Shown: piece by piece, positions 31,021-43,173 of the stretch
How the letters are laid out: each line of letters begins with the position of its first letter
Position numbering within the stretch: the first letter of the stretch is position 1
DNA from: Euonymus europaeus
Taxonomy: Eukaryota; Streptophyta; Magnoliopsida; Celastrales; Celastraceae
Reading direction: 5' to 3'
NCBI GenBank assembly: GCA_963580455.1
Contig: OY756961.1
Coordinates: forward strand, 9,467,001-9,531,000
Length of the DNA stretch: 64,000 nt
Notes under the pieces: model-generated
Database searches by the model: none
What the model saw: the letters and a program-made list of their open reading frames with translations, nothing else
Told to the model about the DNA's origin: nothing
Made by a program: the position numbers and the translations under genes

Positions 31021-32290
31021 AAGAGGAAAAAAATAAATATATGACAATAGTACATTATATGACAATCAAAGAATATGACAATACTAATATCTCTAATAGT
31101 ACCAACCGATAAATAATATCATTTTTATATCAAAGTTCAAATTGAGCTAAAATTAAAAAAAATACTATTAGTGTACATGATAGTACCAATTACCACGACA
31201 GTATCAACTTAAGTAGGCAATATCTAGTTTATTCTTTAAAATGCAGTTCACTTTCAAAAATAAAATTATCTCCAGCCTCATCTTCATCATAACTATATAT
31301 AAAACATAAGAAATGGTCAAATTAAAGAATGACGGTATCAAGTAGACAATACTAAGACATTCTAACAGTATCAAACATGATAATATAAAGTGTAAAGTAT
31401 CAAAAAATCAAACAGTACTAACACGTTTAATTGTACCAAGATATCTACCAATATCAACCATATACTCATAGACAATATAAAATTTATTAACAATATCGAA
31501 TCCATTAACAGTATCAAATCCTCTAACAATATCATATTCATAAAAAGTTTCAAATTCATTAAGAGTATCGCAAACAATATCAAATTCACAAACAATATCT
31601 AGTTGACAAATAGTATTAAATTCACAGATAATAGCAACCGTATTCTCAAAACAATGGCCATGGCAGTACCCATGACTTTACAGAATTCACAGACAGTACC
31701 AACAACAAATAGTATCAAATTCATTAACAATAACAAATTCACATACAACATCAAAATTACAAATAACATTGAATTCACAGACAGTAGCAACTGTATTTTC
31801 ACAACAAGAAGCCAGTACCAATAATTTCACTCCAACAACAAATAGTATCGAAATCACAGACAGTACCAAAAATTTTATACAATTCATAAACAATATCAAA
31901 TTGACTAATCAATTACAAATTCACAGACAATATCGAACTCACGAACAATACCAACCATATTTTCACAACAAGAAGCTAGTATCAACAACTTCAAAAAATT
32001 CACAAACTCCAACAATAAACAGTAAGATAATAACAGACAATACCACTAATTTTCAAGAATTCACAGACAATATCAACCATATTTTCACAATAAGGAGCCA
32101 GTACCAACAACTTTAAAAATTCACAAAGAGTATCAACAACAAACAGTATCGAAATCACTAACAGTACCAATCGTATTCTCAAACAAGAAGCATGACAGTA
32201 CCAACTAGAGATCTTACAAAAAAAACATAGATCTTGAAAAAGGTAAAATTTTAGGGAAAAAATCTTGAAGATCTTCATAAAATAACTATA
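31021..32290 (-). repeat. Right arm of the foldback-like element
   Basis: The plus strand is A/C-rich: 'aacaatatcaaattcacaaa', 'acagtatcaac', 'acagtaccaac' in about 20-bp steps. The reverse complement reproduces the left arm, including the outermost segment: 'aagatctct', 'ttggtact', 'tcatg', 'ttcttgt' in order. Homology to the left arm fades beyond about 32290. A copia or MULE terminal label cannot be assigned; there is no transposase ORF. Confidence 0.65.
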
Positions 32291-33844
32291 GATCTTGAAA
32301 AAGGATGAAAAAATCTTGAAAAATAACTACAAATATTGAGAGAGAGAGAGAGAGACAATGAGATTAAACAAAAATAGGAACTTACCCGTTTATTTTTGCA
32401 GGAAAATGTTCAGAAATCTGAGAAAGTGATTGAAAATTTTTGGTTTTAGCGAGAAAGTGAGTGAGAAGGTGAGATAAAATGAGAGTGCAGGAGAGAGAAA
32501 TATAAAATATCTACCAATTTTTTGAATTTTGAAAGCTGAAGGGTATTTTTGTCCAACTAAAATAACATGTGACTTCACATGTAATACTAGAATTTTTTGA
32601 GACTGAATGGTAAATAGTTGCATCATATATGACCGGCTATGTATTATCCCTTTTTTTATTATATCTAATTGGGCTCATCTTGTGCTATGGTTGTCTTGAA
32701 GCAAGTAGGTTTCATGCTCAACCCAAGTTAAAACATGTGAAGCCAATTTTTTATTCATGAACTATAGTTCATATGATCATAAGTCATGGCTAAAGTAATT
32801 GGGCATGAGTTTGTGGATTTCTTGGTATGACTTGTGGGCCCTTGGGTTTGGGTTCATGAGTTTATTGATTTGAATTTTGGCCTTAGATTTGAATCATTTG
32901 TTCATATTTTCCTCTCTTTTATTTTCCTATTTTTTAAAATCAAACTCAGACGAAAATGGGGGTATAAGAATACACTTACAATAATTTTTTATATCATAAC
33001 AAAAATAATTTTATTTTAGGATTTGGAAGACCAAAACTAAATAAAATTATATCAATTTGTAAAAAGTATACTCTTGTAAACATCTTAATAACCATTGTGA
33101 TATGATGAATTTTATCGACCTTCTTTAAATAGGATTGGGCTACCAGGAGGACTCCGTAGGAGATACATATTGTTGCTTCTAAAATATTATTCTTTATTAT
33201 CAACATCTATGGCTAGGAATAATAACATTTCAATACCTGAACTTTAAATGCACTCTCCAATATGTACGATTATTATATCAAGGCATTTTCATAATTAAAA
33301 ACATGCCCCTGACCTGTGAAAAATGTACTTGTATATCCTCTATGCAACACTCGAAAAGTCGGAATGAGTTTGTTCGTACTATAAATCGAACACTCCAAAA
33401 TCCATTTTTCTCCAAGTTCTAGATCCCTTTATATTTATCCACTAAGCATATTATATCGACCAGTCAATCAATTTAATCCACAACACTTGATTCATAATAA
33501 TCACTATGCATAGTTTCCGGATAGATCAATTAGAATCCCTTAGATGGGTGCTTATATTTTTCAAACCTACAAGTACATGAATGACTATGTTGTAAGTTTA
33601 CGCTCATACCCTAGTGGCATACATCCAACTCATCAAGATTATTGACAATAGTGCGTGTCTCACTTATTGATGAATCAAAACACACACGCTATAAGTATAA
33701 ATATATTGACCTACTCAAGCTTGAGATAATTTGTACTCCCACAACTATAGGACATACAACTCTTTGATAATACATTTAAGGTTAAACGAAAACATACCGA
33801 ATCAATATACTATCAATAAACAAATTTTGAAAGAGATTTTACAA
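32291..33844. other. No gene; AT-rich repeat-like DNA
   Basis: 32338-32355 is a short (GA)n tract. Around 32530-32560 'gaagggtatttttgtcc' resembles a transposon terminal phrase. 32640-33840 is AT-rich with LTR-like style but no paired ends, and no ORF I can support. Confidence 0.4.
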
Positions 33845-33967
33845 GGGAAACGAAAACATTCTGGATCTGTAGAGCTCGTGGCATGGCTTGAAGAATCACT
33901 AGAACACCCCACTCACATCCCGAACTTATACAAAAATCCTTAATCAAACCTTGCTCTGATACTAAAT
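33845..33967 (-). other. Primer-binding site and leader of a gypsy element
   Basis: On the minus strand, directly after the LTR end ...GGGGCGTCACA, comes 'atttagtatcagagcaaggt', the tRNA-Met-type primer-binding region. About 100 bases of leader follow, aligning with 63430-63560 of the plus-strand copy ('gattaa-g-atttgtgta', 'aagccat-cc-a-agctct'). Homology stops near 33845, so the body of this element has been lost. Confidence 0.7.
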
Positions 33968-36140
33968 TGTGACGCCCCGATCCGAGAAACGTCTTATGGT
34001 GCTTACCGCACCTTCCTAGGTTACTAATGTGATTCACATCCATAGAATTTAACCCTAGTTCACTCAACTAGGTCAAATCCATCAATCAAAAAATTTGACA
34101 GCATCTCCCCGTAAATTGGGGAATGCCCACTTGAATCAAACGTAGTATATAACAAACAATCACATCATAACCCAACAAGGCCCCAGGCCTCTATCAACTT
34201 GCAAATCACAACCTAGCAAGGCCTCAGGTCATCTAGCAGCATGCATAAACTTTTTTGACAATTCAAACATCATAAGCAATCCATACATCATACAATCAGG
34301 ACCTAAAGTCCACCTCTGGTTCAGAAGATCCCATTATCAGGATTCCCTTCTAATCTTCCATAATCCATGCCAAACGGTGTCACACAGTTAACATGACATA
34401 TGATTATCAAATATAATAAACGTGTATAACAAGTGGCTCAAGTCTACCAACCCAAACCTAAACCCCACTCCAAGCGTCATCCATGCCACAACATCGTTTC
34501 TACTTATCCGCATAATCGGCACTCGTATCAGTATCACTTGTAGGGGAAAAGAAAGTAAAGGGGTGAGCTAAAATCTCAGTAGGGATAAATAAAGTAATTA
34601 ACAAATAGGCCGATTTGAATAAAAGGCAATGCAATAAAATGATATCTGTTATGCTCATGTCATATAACACAACAATAATATTTTAGTATCCTTTCCGGGG
34701 AAAAGCATTCATCAATCCATAGTCCTTGATTATGGTTGACAAACCAACAATCAATACCCATGGCCATCCCAACCATGGTTTGATCACAACCTCGAGCACA
34801 CATTCTAGTTCCCTAACATTATCGAATGCACGCCGGCTAAACACCCACAAAACACCCCAGAGAGTCACTCGGTTTTGAGATGACCATCACACCCACACCT
34901 TAAGTTTGTTGCCTCACATGAATTCATATGACTGGAGCCTATACCCCGACACATAACCATCCTCCCACGTACGTTCACGTAATTCCCAGGGAATACCCGA
35001 GTCCATACTCGATCATCCCATGCAATCTCTAATACACTCATGCTTCATATCATGTCATGTCAACAAGCATATATATATATATACATACAACATGCCCTAT
35101 AAGTGATTGAACATGTAAAACGGTTAATGCAATCTACATTTGGAAGAAAATGTGAGTTAACCGTAAGTTCATTCTTTCTTAGGATCAATAAGGTGAGAAC
35201 ACAAACCAAGATGACCAATGATGAAATAAATTGCATTTAAAGAGCAAATGAATGATACAAAAGATAATTGGGTCAAAATTCCCCTAGCTCGATTAAGCAC
35301 AACAAAACAATTCAAATTCCCAAAACTAGGGTTTCAACCCCTTTCACCAACCTATCAATTATTCAACATTCCAAACTCATATAACTATATCAATAACATT
35401 ATTTATCATCAACAACATGATATCAATCATCAAATAAGAGAACTTACCTTCTTTCTCTAAGATTTTCCCTAAATCCTTCAAACTTCACCATTTTTGTGGC
35501 TCTACTTGGAATCAACAACCAAACCTAGATATGTAACCACAATCAAGTCCATAATCAAGTTCCTAAAGCATCTAAACCAACCAATCAAATTTTTGGACAA
35601 ATCTAACCAAAACCTAGTTTCTCAAAAATCGTGAAAACTTACCTTATCACCCAATATTCTTGCAATCCTTCTTGAAGCCTGTTATGCTCCATAAATCCAC
35701 CAAGATTCAAGCCAAATCCTAAAGAAATCTCCCTTCCTCACTATGTTTTTCTCTATTTCACTCTCTTCTCGGGTGTTCTTGTTTCCTCTCAAAATGAAAT
35801 GCTAGAACTGGTTCTTAAAACTAGTTTCCCATGTTGCCATCTAGACGCCTCATGGGTTGGTAACTCTGCCGCCTCCCCTTCTTCACTAAGCAAATGGTCT
35901 ACTCCCAAGGGTGTCTGGATGCTTCTTTTTTCTTCCAATTTTTTTAGTGAATTCACTTCCAATTCAGTCTAAGCTTCAATTTGATATATTATGGGCCCAA
36001 AGTAGATATGTATGCCAAAATATATGGCCCATTTAGTGAACATTGTTCAAAAACAACCGTTTGTGATCCCGTGCAATATGGGTGATCTGTAACTTACTAA
36101 AACTCAAAGTTTTGGGTTGGGAATTCACATATACTACTCG
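33968..36140 (-). repeat. LTR of chromodomain-type gypsy family 3 (minus copy)
   Basis: The reverse complement aligns with 61208-63429. Shared features include the '...cctaggaaggtgcggg' end, the 'gggcattccccgat/aat' and 'ggagatgctgtcaaat' block, 'gaggcc(t)tgctaggttgtga'-like words, the TA-rich patch at about 35068-35085, and the U3 phrase 'gggcccataatat'. The upstream (high-coordinate) boundary is approximate. No second LTR is paired with it in this window in the same orientation. Confidence 0.7.
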
Positions 36141-36240
36141 GATCGGTGTAGTGAAATCGCCCCTAGGTGCTGAAGTCCCCAAACTCACAATCCAACAATC
36201 TTGATACAAATGGTTAACTAAGAAATATGGACACCGAATC

Positions 36241-38170
36241 CCCTTCTATCCTCTCAACTATATTACCCTACCTCGGTTCTCTAAATGTAATTTTTCTCTT
36301 CCAGAAATCTAACAACCCATGGTATTTCGTCAACGAATCCACTTTAAGAATCAAATCAAAATTCTTGAAGTCCATCACATAAAAGTCAGCCTCTAGAGAC
36401 ACCTCTCTAAATCGACACTCACACCAAAATTCTATCCCATCCAAAGGGGTTAAATGCCCAAATGGCTTGGATACAGTGAACATGTATGCCTTAGCGGCGA
36501 AACTTCCAATTTTAATGTACGTGCCAACGAACTAGTGATAAATGAGGAAGAAACCCCACAAATCAAACAATACCCTATCCTATCAGTTTGAAATAAGAAA
36601 TGTACCTCCGATGAAGTTGGGATGCTCAAGAGCCTCCTAATGTCCTAATACAAATGGTCACCCGAGAGCCAAAGCTGGCTACTACTAAGTCTACCTACAT
36701 CCGTCTCGTCCCCTTCACATTGATAGAATAGTAGAGGGGAAAGCTAGAGTGATTGCAAGAGATGGTAATCCCAGTACTTGTTGCTAATCTAAAGTCTTGC
36801 CATCATGAGGACACTCACTGTTTTAACCCGCTGCACCACACCCAAAGCAGACATCCCCTTCATTGGACACTGATCCCTCTTGTGGCCCTCTTTACCACAC
36901 TTGTAGCATGCTAAATTTCCACCCTATGACCTCTGTCCTTGATCTCCAGTGCCGTTCTAGCTTCTCTGAGTTTGAGGCTCTATTTTCTGCCTCTTTTGAC
37001 CACCACTATAAACACCACCAAATGTTGAAGCTTTATGGCCCTTCTGAATGTCCCAATTTTGATAGGAGTTATGTTCCACTTGCTCTAGCTTAAGAGCCAC
37101 GTCCAACACCTTATTATATGCATTCATCCCTGAAGGAATCATCAACTTCCCAATAGTCAGAATCAATCTATTCCGGTACCTCTCTGTCTTGCTCTATTCA
37201 TCTGAAGCAAAAAATTTCCCAAAGTTATAAAGTTTCGTAGACTTCTTGATGTATTACATCACCATCATGTCACGATCTTGCAGCAACTCCATGTACCGCT
37301 TGGCTTTTTTGGACTAATAACTCTGAGGCATAAACCGCTACATGAATGCATCTCAAATGATGTCCAAGTCAAGCCATGCTTCCTCTTATCTAAGGAATCC
37401 ATTTAGTCATGCACTACTCCTCTAAGATAGTAGAAGATCAACTTCATCCTTGAATCGTCTGCTAAAGCTAGAGATTCAACGTTTTTACTCATCTGTCGTA
37501 GCCATTATCTGGCTTCATACCCCACTTCTTCTCCATCAAACTTTTGAGCATAAGTCCTCCTAAGCTGATCTACCTCACAGATCTTCCATCTAGGTCTAAA
37601 ACCATCCCATTCACTAGCTCTAGAGGCTTGTCCCTCACTCCAAACCATAGGTGCTCTCACCATATATGCTTGAGTCGGCACTTGTATCGCCTAAACTAGA
37701 TTCATCACAATGTCACTCAAGTTTTCCAATGTCACAGGCTACCCTGTAATAGCTGTAGGAACAACCTGTATTTCCAGTAGAACCTACTCCAGGGTCTTCT
37801 CCTAACCCTCCACATAAACCCTATCCTTAACCCTTTCATCGATGCCCGTCTCTAGAATTGAGTTATGTGTACTGGGAGTGTGCCTGGTAGTAAGCGCAAC
37901 TCCTCTACCTTGGCCTCTACAACAACCCCTACATCTCCCTCACCTTTCTTCATTTCTCAAGGTCGCTACAACGCGAGTAGATCGTATGTGTCAACGAGTA
38001 TTTATCTATGCTACAATAGATAACAATAGTCAATATAATTCAAATAAAGAGGATTTAAGGGATAAGTAAACATACAGGATTAGTGGAGGTCCTGCTATGG
38101 ACTGGAGACTTACTAACATACACTTAGGACCAAACCCTAGATCTTACGTAGAGCTAACCTGGCTTTCTAC
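36241..38170 (-). pseudogene. Gypsy gag and protease remnant
   Basis: On the minus strand from about 38170: a degenerate leader ('...gagctaacctggctttctac', perhaps a decayed primer-binding site). Next is a basic gag N-terminus (about 37990-37880). After many stops come gag core words 'NAYNKVLDVALKLEQVE' (about 37110), a zinc-knuckle-like patch near 36900, and a protease C-terminal part 'DLILKVDSLTKYHGLLDFWK' (about 36350), where the family has a G-M-D-W-L motif. It ends at about 36241 and pol is missing. Heavily mutated. Confidence 0.6.
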
Positions 38171-38214
38171 TACAATACACTACACTACTATATGCATGTA
38201 GAAGAGAATTAAGG

Positions 38215-39860
38215 AAAATCAACACTTATAGATTTCCTAAGGAATTCAAATCTCTGCAAGTGAAGAGGCTTAGTGAAAAGATAATCTAGTTGAACATCAG
38301 TAAGAACATAGTCAAGAGAAAGAATTTGGTCTTCTACTAGATCATGAATGAAGTGGTGGCAAATGTCAATGTGCTTTGTTCAAGAATGTTGCATAGCGTT
38401 CTTGGATATGTTAATAGCACTAACATTGTCACAGTAAATAGTAAGCTTATCCTGGTCAAATCCATAATCAGCCAACATCTTCTTCATCCATATTAGTTGA
38501 GTACAATAGCTTCTTACAACTATTTACTCGACCTCAGTAGTAGACAAAGACACACAATTTTGTTTCTTACTACACCATGCAACCAAGTTGCAACATACAT
38601 AAAAACATTCTCTAGTGGTACTTTTTTCTATCATCAGAATACCCTGCCCAATCAGCATCAGAATATTCAAGTATACTCAAGTCAGTGTCAACAAAAAATG
38701 GATGTCATATTCACTAGTACCACTCACATACTTCACAACATGTTTCAAATCAATCAGATGTGATTCTTTAGGACAGGACAAATATCTTGCACAAACAGCA
38801 ACACTATAAGCTATATCACGCCTATTCGAAGTCAAGTAAAGTAGGCTGCCAATCATGCTTTTATAAAGACTCTCATTTACAGCTTTACCTAGCATGTCCT
38901 TACTAAATTTGGTGGAAGTACCATGGGAGTTACTACATGTTTAGAATTTGCAACACCAAATTTCTTTACAAGATTCTAAGCATATTTTGAATGAGAAATA
39001 AATATCCCATCATCATATTGCTTCACTTGTAAACGAAGGAAAAATTTAAGTTCTTCCATTATAATCATCTCAAATTCACTAGTCATTAGAGCACCAAACT
39101 CACTTATCAACACATCAGAAGTAGAACCAAACAAATATCATCCACATAGATCTGAACAATAAACACATTCACACCATTGACTTCCACAAACAATGTAGAA
39201 TCAGCATGTCCTCTTTTAAGGCTAAATTTAATAAGGAATGATGTTAAATGCTCATACCAAGCACATGGTGCTTGTTCCAATCCTAAGAGTGCCTTTTTCA
39301 ATTGATACACATAATTAGGATGCACAGAATCAACACATCCTTTGGGTTGTGCAACATATGCCTTTACCTGTAAGATACCGTTCACAAAAACACTCTTCAT
39401 ATTCATTTGATAAAGCTTGATTTTGAGAACATGCAACAACAAGTAGAATTCAAATGGATTCTAACCTAGCAACAGGAACAAAAGTTTCATCAAAATCTAT
39501 GTCTTCTACTTGAGTGTATCCTTGTGTTACCAAATGTGCTTTATTCCTAGTGATCAATCCATCCTCACCAACTTTTTTCTTAAAGATCCATTTAGTACCA
39601 ATGACATTCACATCAAAAGGAAAAGGAACTAATTCCCACACAACATTATGAATGAACTAATTTAATTCATCATGCATAGCAAAAATCCAACAATCATCAT
39701 GTAAATCATCATCAACCTTCTTAGGTTCAATTTGAGATACATAGCACATAAAAGTTACTTCATTGTGATGCTTTTGATGAGTTGTCAAAGGAGCATGAAT
39801 GTCTCCTATTACCCGATCCTTAGGATGATGAAGTCGCACTCTAGAGGATGGATGAAGTTT
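38215..39860 (-). pseudogene. Copia-1 RT and RNase H
   Basis: Minus-strand order: integrase-RT linker ending 'DCWIFAMHDELN' (39657); RT start 'ELVPFPFDVNVIGTKWIFKKK' and on to 'DIDFDETFVPVARLESI' (39641-39450); 'NMKSVFVNGILQVKAYVAQP' and 'ALLGLEQAPCAWYEHL' with catalytic 'IYVDDI' (about 39150). A frameshift follows, then RNase H: 'IGSLLYLTSNRRDIAYSVAVCARYLSCP' (38850-38760), and downstream a broken C-terminus to about 38215 with the final FTKPL-like region. The motif style fits the SIRE lineage. Stops and frameshifts at about 39640, 39445, 39110 and 38680 disable it. No 3' LTR follows. Confidence 0.75.
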
Positions 39861-39881
39861 TGGTGCACTAGTCGTCTCAAC

Positions 39882-39986
39882 AGACTCTGATGTAGGCTAT
39901 TTGGATCCTAATGTAGCCTGTCTGGAGTCTGATGTAGGATGTATGGATCCTGGCGTAGCCTATCTGGAGTCTAAAGTATGTTGCAT
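39882..39986. repeat. 21-bp tandem repeat in the copia-1 linker
   Basis: Five units of 21 bp begin at about 39882, 39903, 39924, 39945 and 39966. GGATCCT-type and GGAGTCT-type units alternate, so the true period is 42 bp. 21 bp keeps the reading frame (seven codons), consistent with growth inside the flexible integrase-RT linker. Confidence 0.8.
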
Positions 39987-39989
39987 GAG

Positions 39990-41260
39990 AACTATATGAA
40001 TATCTTCATGTGTGTCTGATACACTATTTCCACTTTATGTAGCCTCCATCATGGTTGCATCAAATCTATTCATCATCTCTACTTCCTACACACATTCATT
40101 TTTCACTTCATAATCATCAATAATGACATTAGAAGACTCCATCACAGTAGAAGTATTTTTATCAAACATTTTATAAACATGACTATTATTTGAATACCCC
40201 AAAAAGGTACCCTTATCACTACGATAATCAAACTTACCCAAGTGCTTTCTATCCTTGAAAATGTAACACTTACTTTCAAAAACTCAAAAATATTTGAGAT
40301 TAGGTGCCTTATCTTTCCATAGCTCATAAGGAGTTACGTAAGTACCTAGACGAATATACACTCAATTCATTATGTGACATGTCGTGTTAATGGATTTAGT
40401 CAAGAACTTTCTAGGAATGTCCTTCCTATATAGCATGACATGAGTATGTTCATTCAAAATTCTAAGGTCAAATGTGTTGAAAGATTCAAAAGCTTCAGAT
40501 TTCTCATGTAAAACACATAGCCACGAAAATCTAGAAAAATCATCAACCACAACCTGAATATACCAGTTACCTCTAATACGCTCGACTTGGGTTGGACCCA
40601 TATGATCCATATGAACAAGCTGAAGTGGTCGACTTATAGTTAGAGAATTTACCTTTTTGTTAGATGACCGAGTTTGCTTACCTTGTTGGCAAGGATCACA
40701 TATCCTCTTTGAACCTGTGGTGACCTTTGGAATACCTACAACATTGTTAGTTTTCACCATGTGTCACAAGCACTAGTGCCATAAATCAAAGTCATTTAGA
40801 AAAGATGAATGACAAGTAAAACTGTTAGTGCATGTAATTTCATAGTAGTTGTCATCGGTTCTTTCTATTGTCAGAACAAGCAAACCCTAAAAGTCAAACA
40901 CATCACATTTGTGTTTTGAAAAATTAACAATACACCCCGCATCACACAATTGACTTATGCTCACAAGATTGACTTTTAACCCATCCACATGCAATGCATT
41001 CTTCAAATTTGTAATCCCTATACCATGTACCATACCTTTACCTTTGATTTGTGTTGTACTTCCATCCCCAAAGGTAACAGTACCTTCATTAAAAGCTTTA
41101 TTCTTGGACAATAGTGACTTATCAACACTCATGTGTCTTAAACATCCACTCTCTAAATACCACTTATCTTGACACCTACAATTATATGCTACGAGTGCAA
41201 CATTGCACGATAGTTCCCCTCTTCTCACCCAAATCTTTTTAGGAGACCATAAAACAGATG
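39990..41260 (-). pseudogene. Copia-1 protease and integrase
   Basis: The minus strand at 41228-40887 has the protease start 'WYLESGCLRHM', where the usual copia D-S-G active site has become E-S-G. It continues with 'VTFGDGS' and 'LVSISQLCDAGC'. After a gap, the integrase reads C-x-x-C in 'CDPCQQGKQTRSS' (about 40700), the first catalytic Asp in 'LVHMDHMGP', and 'VVVDDFSRFSWL'. The rest (40360-39990) is broken by stops and only partly readable. Confidence 0.7.
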
Positions 41261-41269
41261 TGCTAGTGG

Positions 41270-41670
41270 ATGCCTTATCAAAATAATTGAGAAAGCTTAT
41301 AAATGTCTAGAACACTTCAGTAGAATGTGAAACATGTGTATTAGAAATAGTCTTAGCATGCACATTTCTACTTGATTTATCAACTTAAAGCAATGAGGTC
41401 TAATATGTCCTTTTAACACCACACAAGTGACATATAGGCATAGAGCCAAATCTTTTATGCAATGCATGTCTCATGTGACTTTCAGGTAGCCTACGTGAAC
41501 TGATAGATGCATTATAAGATGCATGTCTCATGTGACCTTGATGTAGCCTACGTGAATTGGTAGATGCATGCTTCCTGTAAGATACGTGAGAATTTTGCGA
41601 CACAATCTAAAGTTTATATTCATGTGAAGAATAAGATGATAGAATAATAAGAGCTTTACCTTTATTTACC
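41270..41670 (-). pseudogene. Copia-1 gag end with zinc knuckle
   Basis: The minus-strand reading at 41603-41400 has 'MPICHLCGVKRTY', the start of a C-x2-C zinc knuckle. Upstream of it is a 57-bp (19-codon) direct repeat at 41462-41575, giving two versions of a peptide with 'SRRL-x-(Q/E)-(G/S)-HMRHA'. The gag is cut at 41672 by the gypsy-2 LTR; the remainder should lie on the other side of that element, outside this window. Confidence 0.55.
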
Positions 41671-41672
41671 TG

Positions 41673-43173
41673 TGTCACACCTCTCTCCCTACATAGGTAC
41701 GAATGAACCCCATATGAATCCCAGGAGCGTGGTCGGTAGGGATCACTATATTCCCTGAACCATATTTAAAATCAAACATCTACCCAAGCTACTATGATTC
41801 ATAAAGGAAACAACAGAAGTACCCACATATATAAATAAATCCCAAATGAACATCCCAAAATATAGTAGCATGCAACCCAGAGTGAACAGCGAAAAATCCA
41901 AAACATAATAGATATGGGAAATTGATACTATACAAACACAAAATATTCCCTATAGCAGCTACACATCACTTCTCACGCATCCCTGCGCTAATCATCCACT
42001 CCGGCTATCTCACCTGCAAAACATGTGAATGAAAAGGATGAGCCACAAAGCTCAGTAGGGGTATGGGAAAATATCGCTCATTAGAATAACAAAATCTAGA
42101 ACTCAAGAAGTATAAGTAGAATGAAAAGAAACTCCAATGCTGATAGCCTCTAGTACCACCAAACTCTAATAAATTAGAGATAAAGTATGAAAACCTATAA
42201 GATATAGAAAGCATAAAGGAAATTATGAAATGATACACTGATAGGATATAAAATCTCCGAACAATCGATCCATCATAAACATCATCAAAATAATCAATCT
42301 ATAGGGTAGACACCAAGTAGGCTTCACCACTACCATCCTCAAGTACAACTCTCAAATCAGAACTCAATTATAATCTAACTCAAATCCATATAACATCAGT
42401 AAATCCTCCCCTGGACCCAACTTGATCCCCACAGGGTGTCTCCCAGTCCAGGTACACCTAGATTGGATAAGGATGGAGCCTATATAAGGTACTCGATAGC
42501 ACCACCTATATCGAAAAGCGTCCCCTAGGATGTACCCCACTTCAATCTGGTCTTCAGGTATGTACCCGATCCGAACCATCAATAAATCATCTAGTACAAA
42601 TCATCCATCAATAATCTTGTAGCATCATCACAGAAAATCACCAGAAAAAGGTCATATCTGGACTCTCAAGGGGACCACACAAACAATAAGTGGGCCCCAC
42701 ATAAGACATGGCGCACAAGTGTGCAGCCAGTCGGCCAAACACAATCAATAATAGCATGAAATAATAGTAAAGTTGCAATCGCAGAAATAAAGTAGATAAG
42801 AGTGCAAATAGAGAAATTCCCAAGCTCCAGAAATTTCACACAATTAAACAAGTAGAAGTTCTTCGAATACGGAACCTCCCGGAACCCCAAATAAGAAACA
42901 GTGGTACAACCACTGCTGTAACCGAAATCGTCGATTCCGGTGACGTTTGCCGGCGATCCACACATCAAATTGAAGCTCTCAAAAAATGGAACACGACGAT
43001 ATTTGGATCGTCCCATAACTCTATTGGAATCTACCGTAATCGCTCCTGGAAGTCATCAAAAAACCGAGACCTTCGCCGCCTGTGGTGCTCCGTTGACAAC
43101 CAATCCATCTGGGTTTTCTTTCCTCTCTTTACAAGATTCGTTTTGATACCTCACTCGCCCCAATTGGTGGAGA
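41673..43173 (-). repeat. Gypsy-2 3' LTR, first part
   Basis: The plus strand starts TGTCACACCTCTCTCCC at 41673, so the LTR ends in ...GGTGTGACA. It runs to the GGAGA duplication at 43169-43173 and continues at 50015. From 42240 it aligns with 54943 onward in the 5' LTR ('ctcccctggaccca', 'gggtgtctcccagtc', 'acacaatcaataatagcatg'). Confidence 0.8.
43169..43173. repeat. Target-site duplication of the nested element, left
   Basis: GGAGA. The same five bases follow the element at 50015-50019. The uninterrupted 5' LTR of gypsy-2 (around 56199-56207) has a single, slightly changed version of this site, which confirms the empty site. Confidence 0.85.

Noticed and set aside
31371..31899. Hydrophobic minus-strand ORFs resembling membrane proteins
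   Set aside because: Same repeat origin; composition is explained by tandem AATATC/ATTCAC words in the right arm.
41400..41603. A His/Arg/Ser repeat protein as a host gene
   Set aside because: It carries a copia zinc-knuckle start, lies just upstream of copia protease and is cut by an LTR, so it is copia-1 gag.
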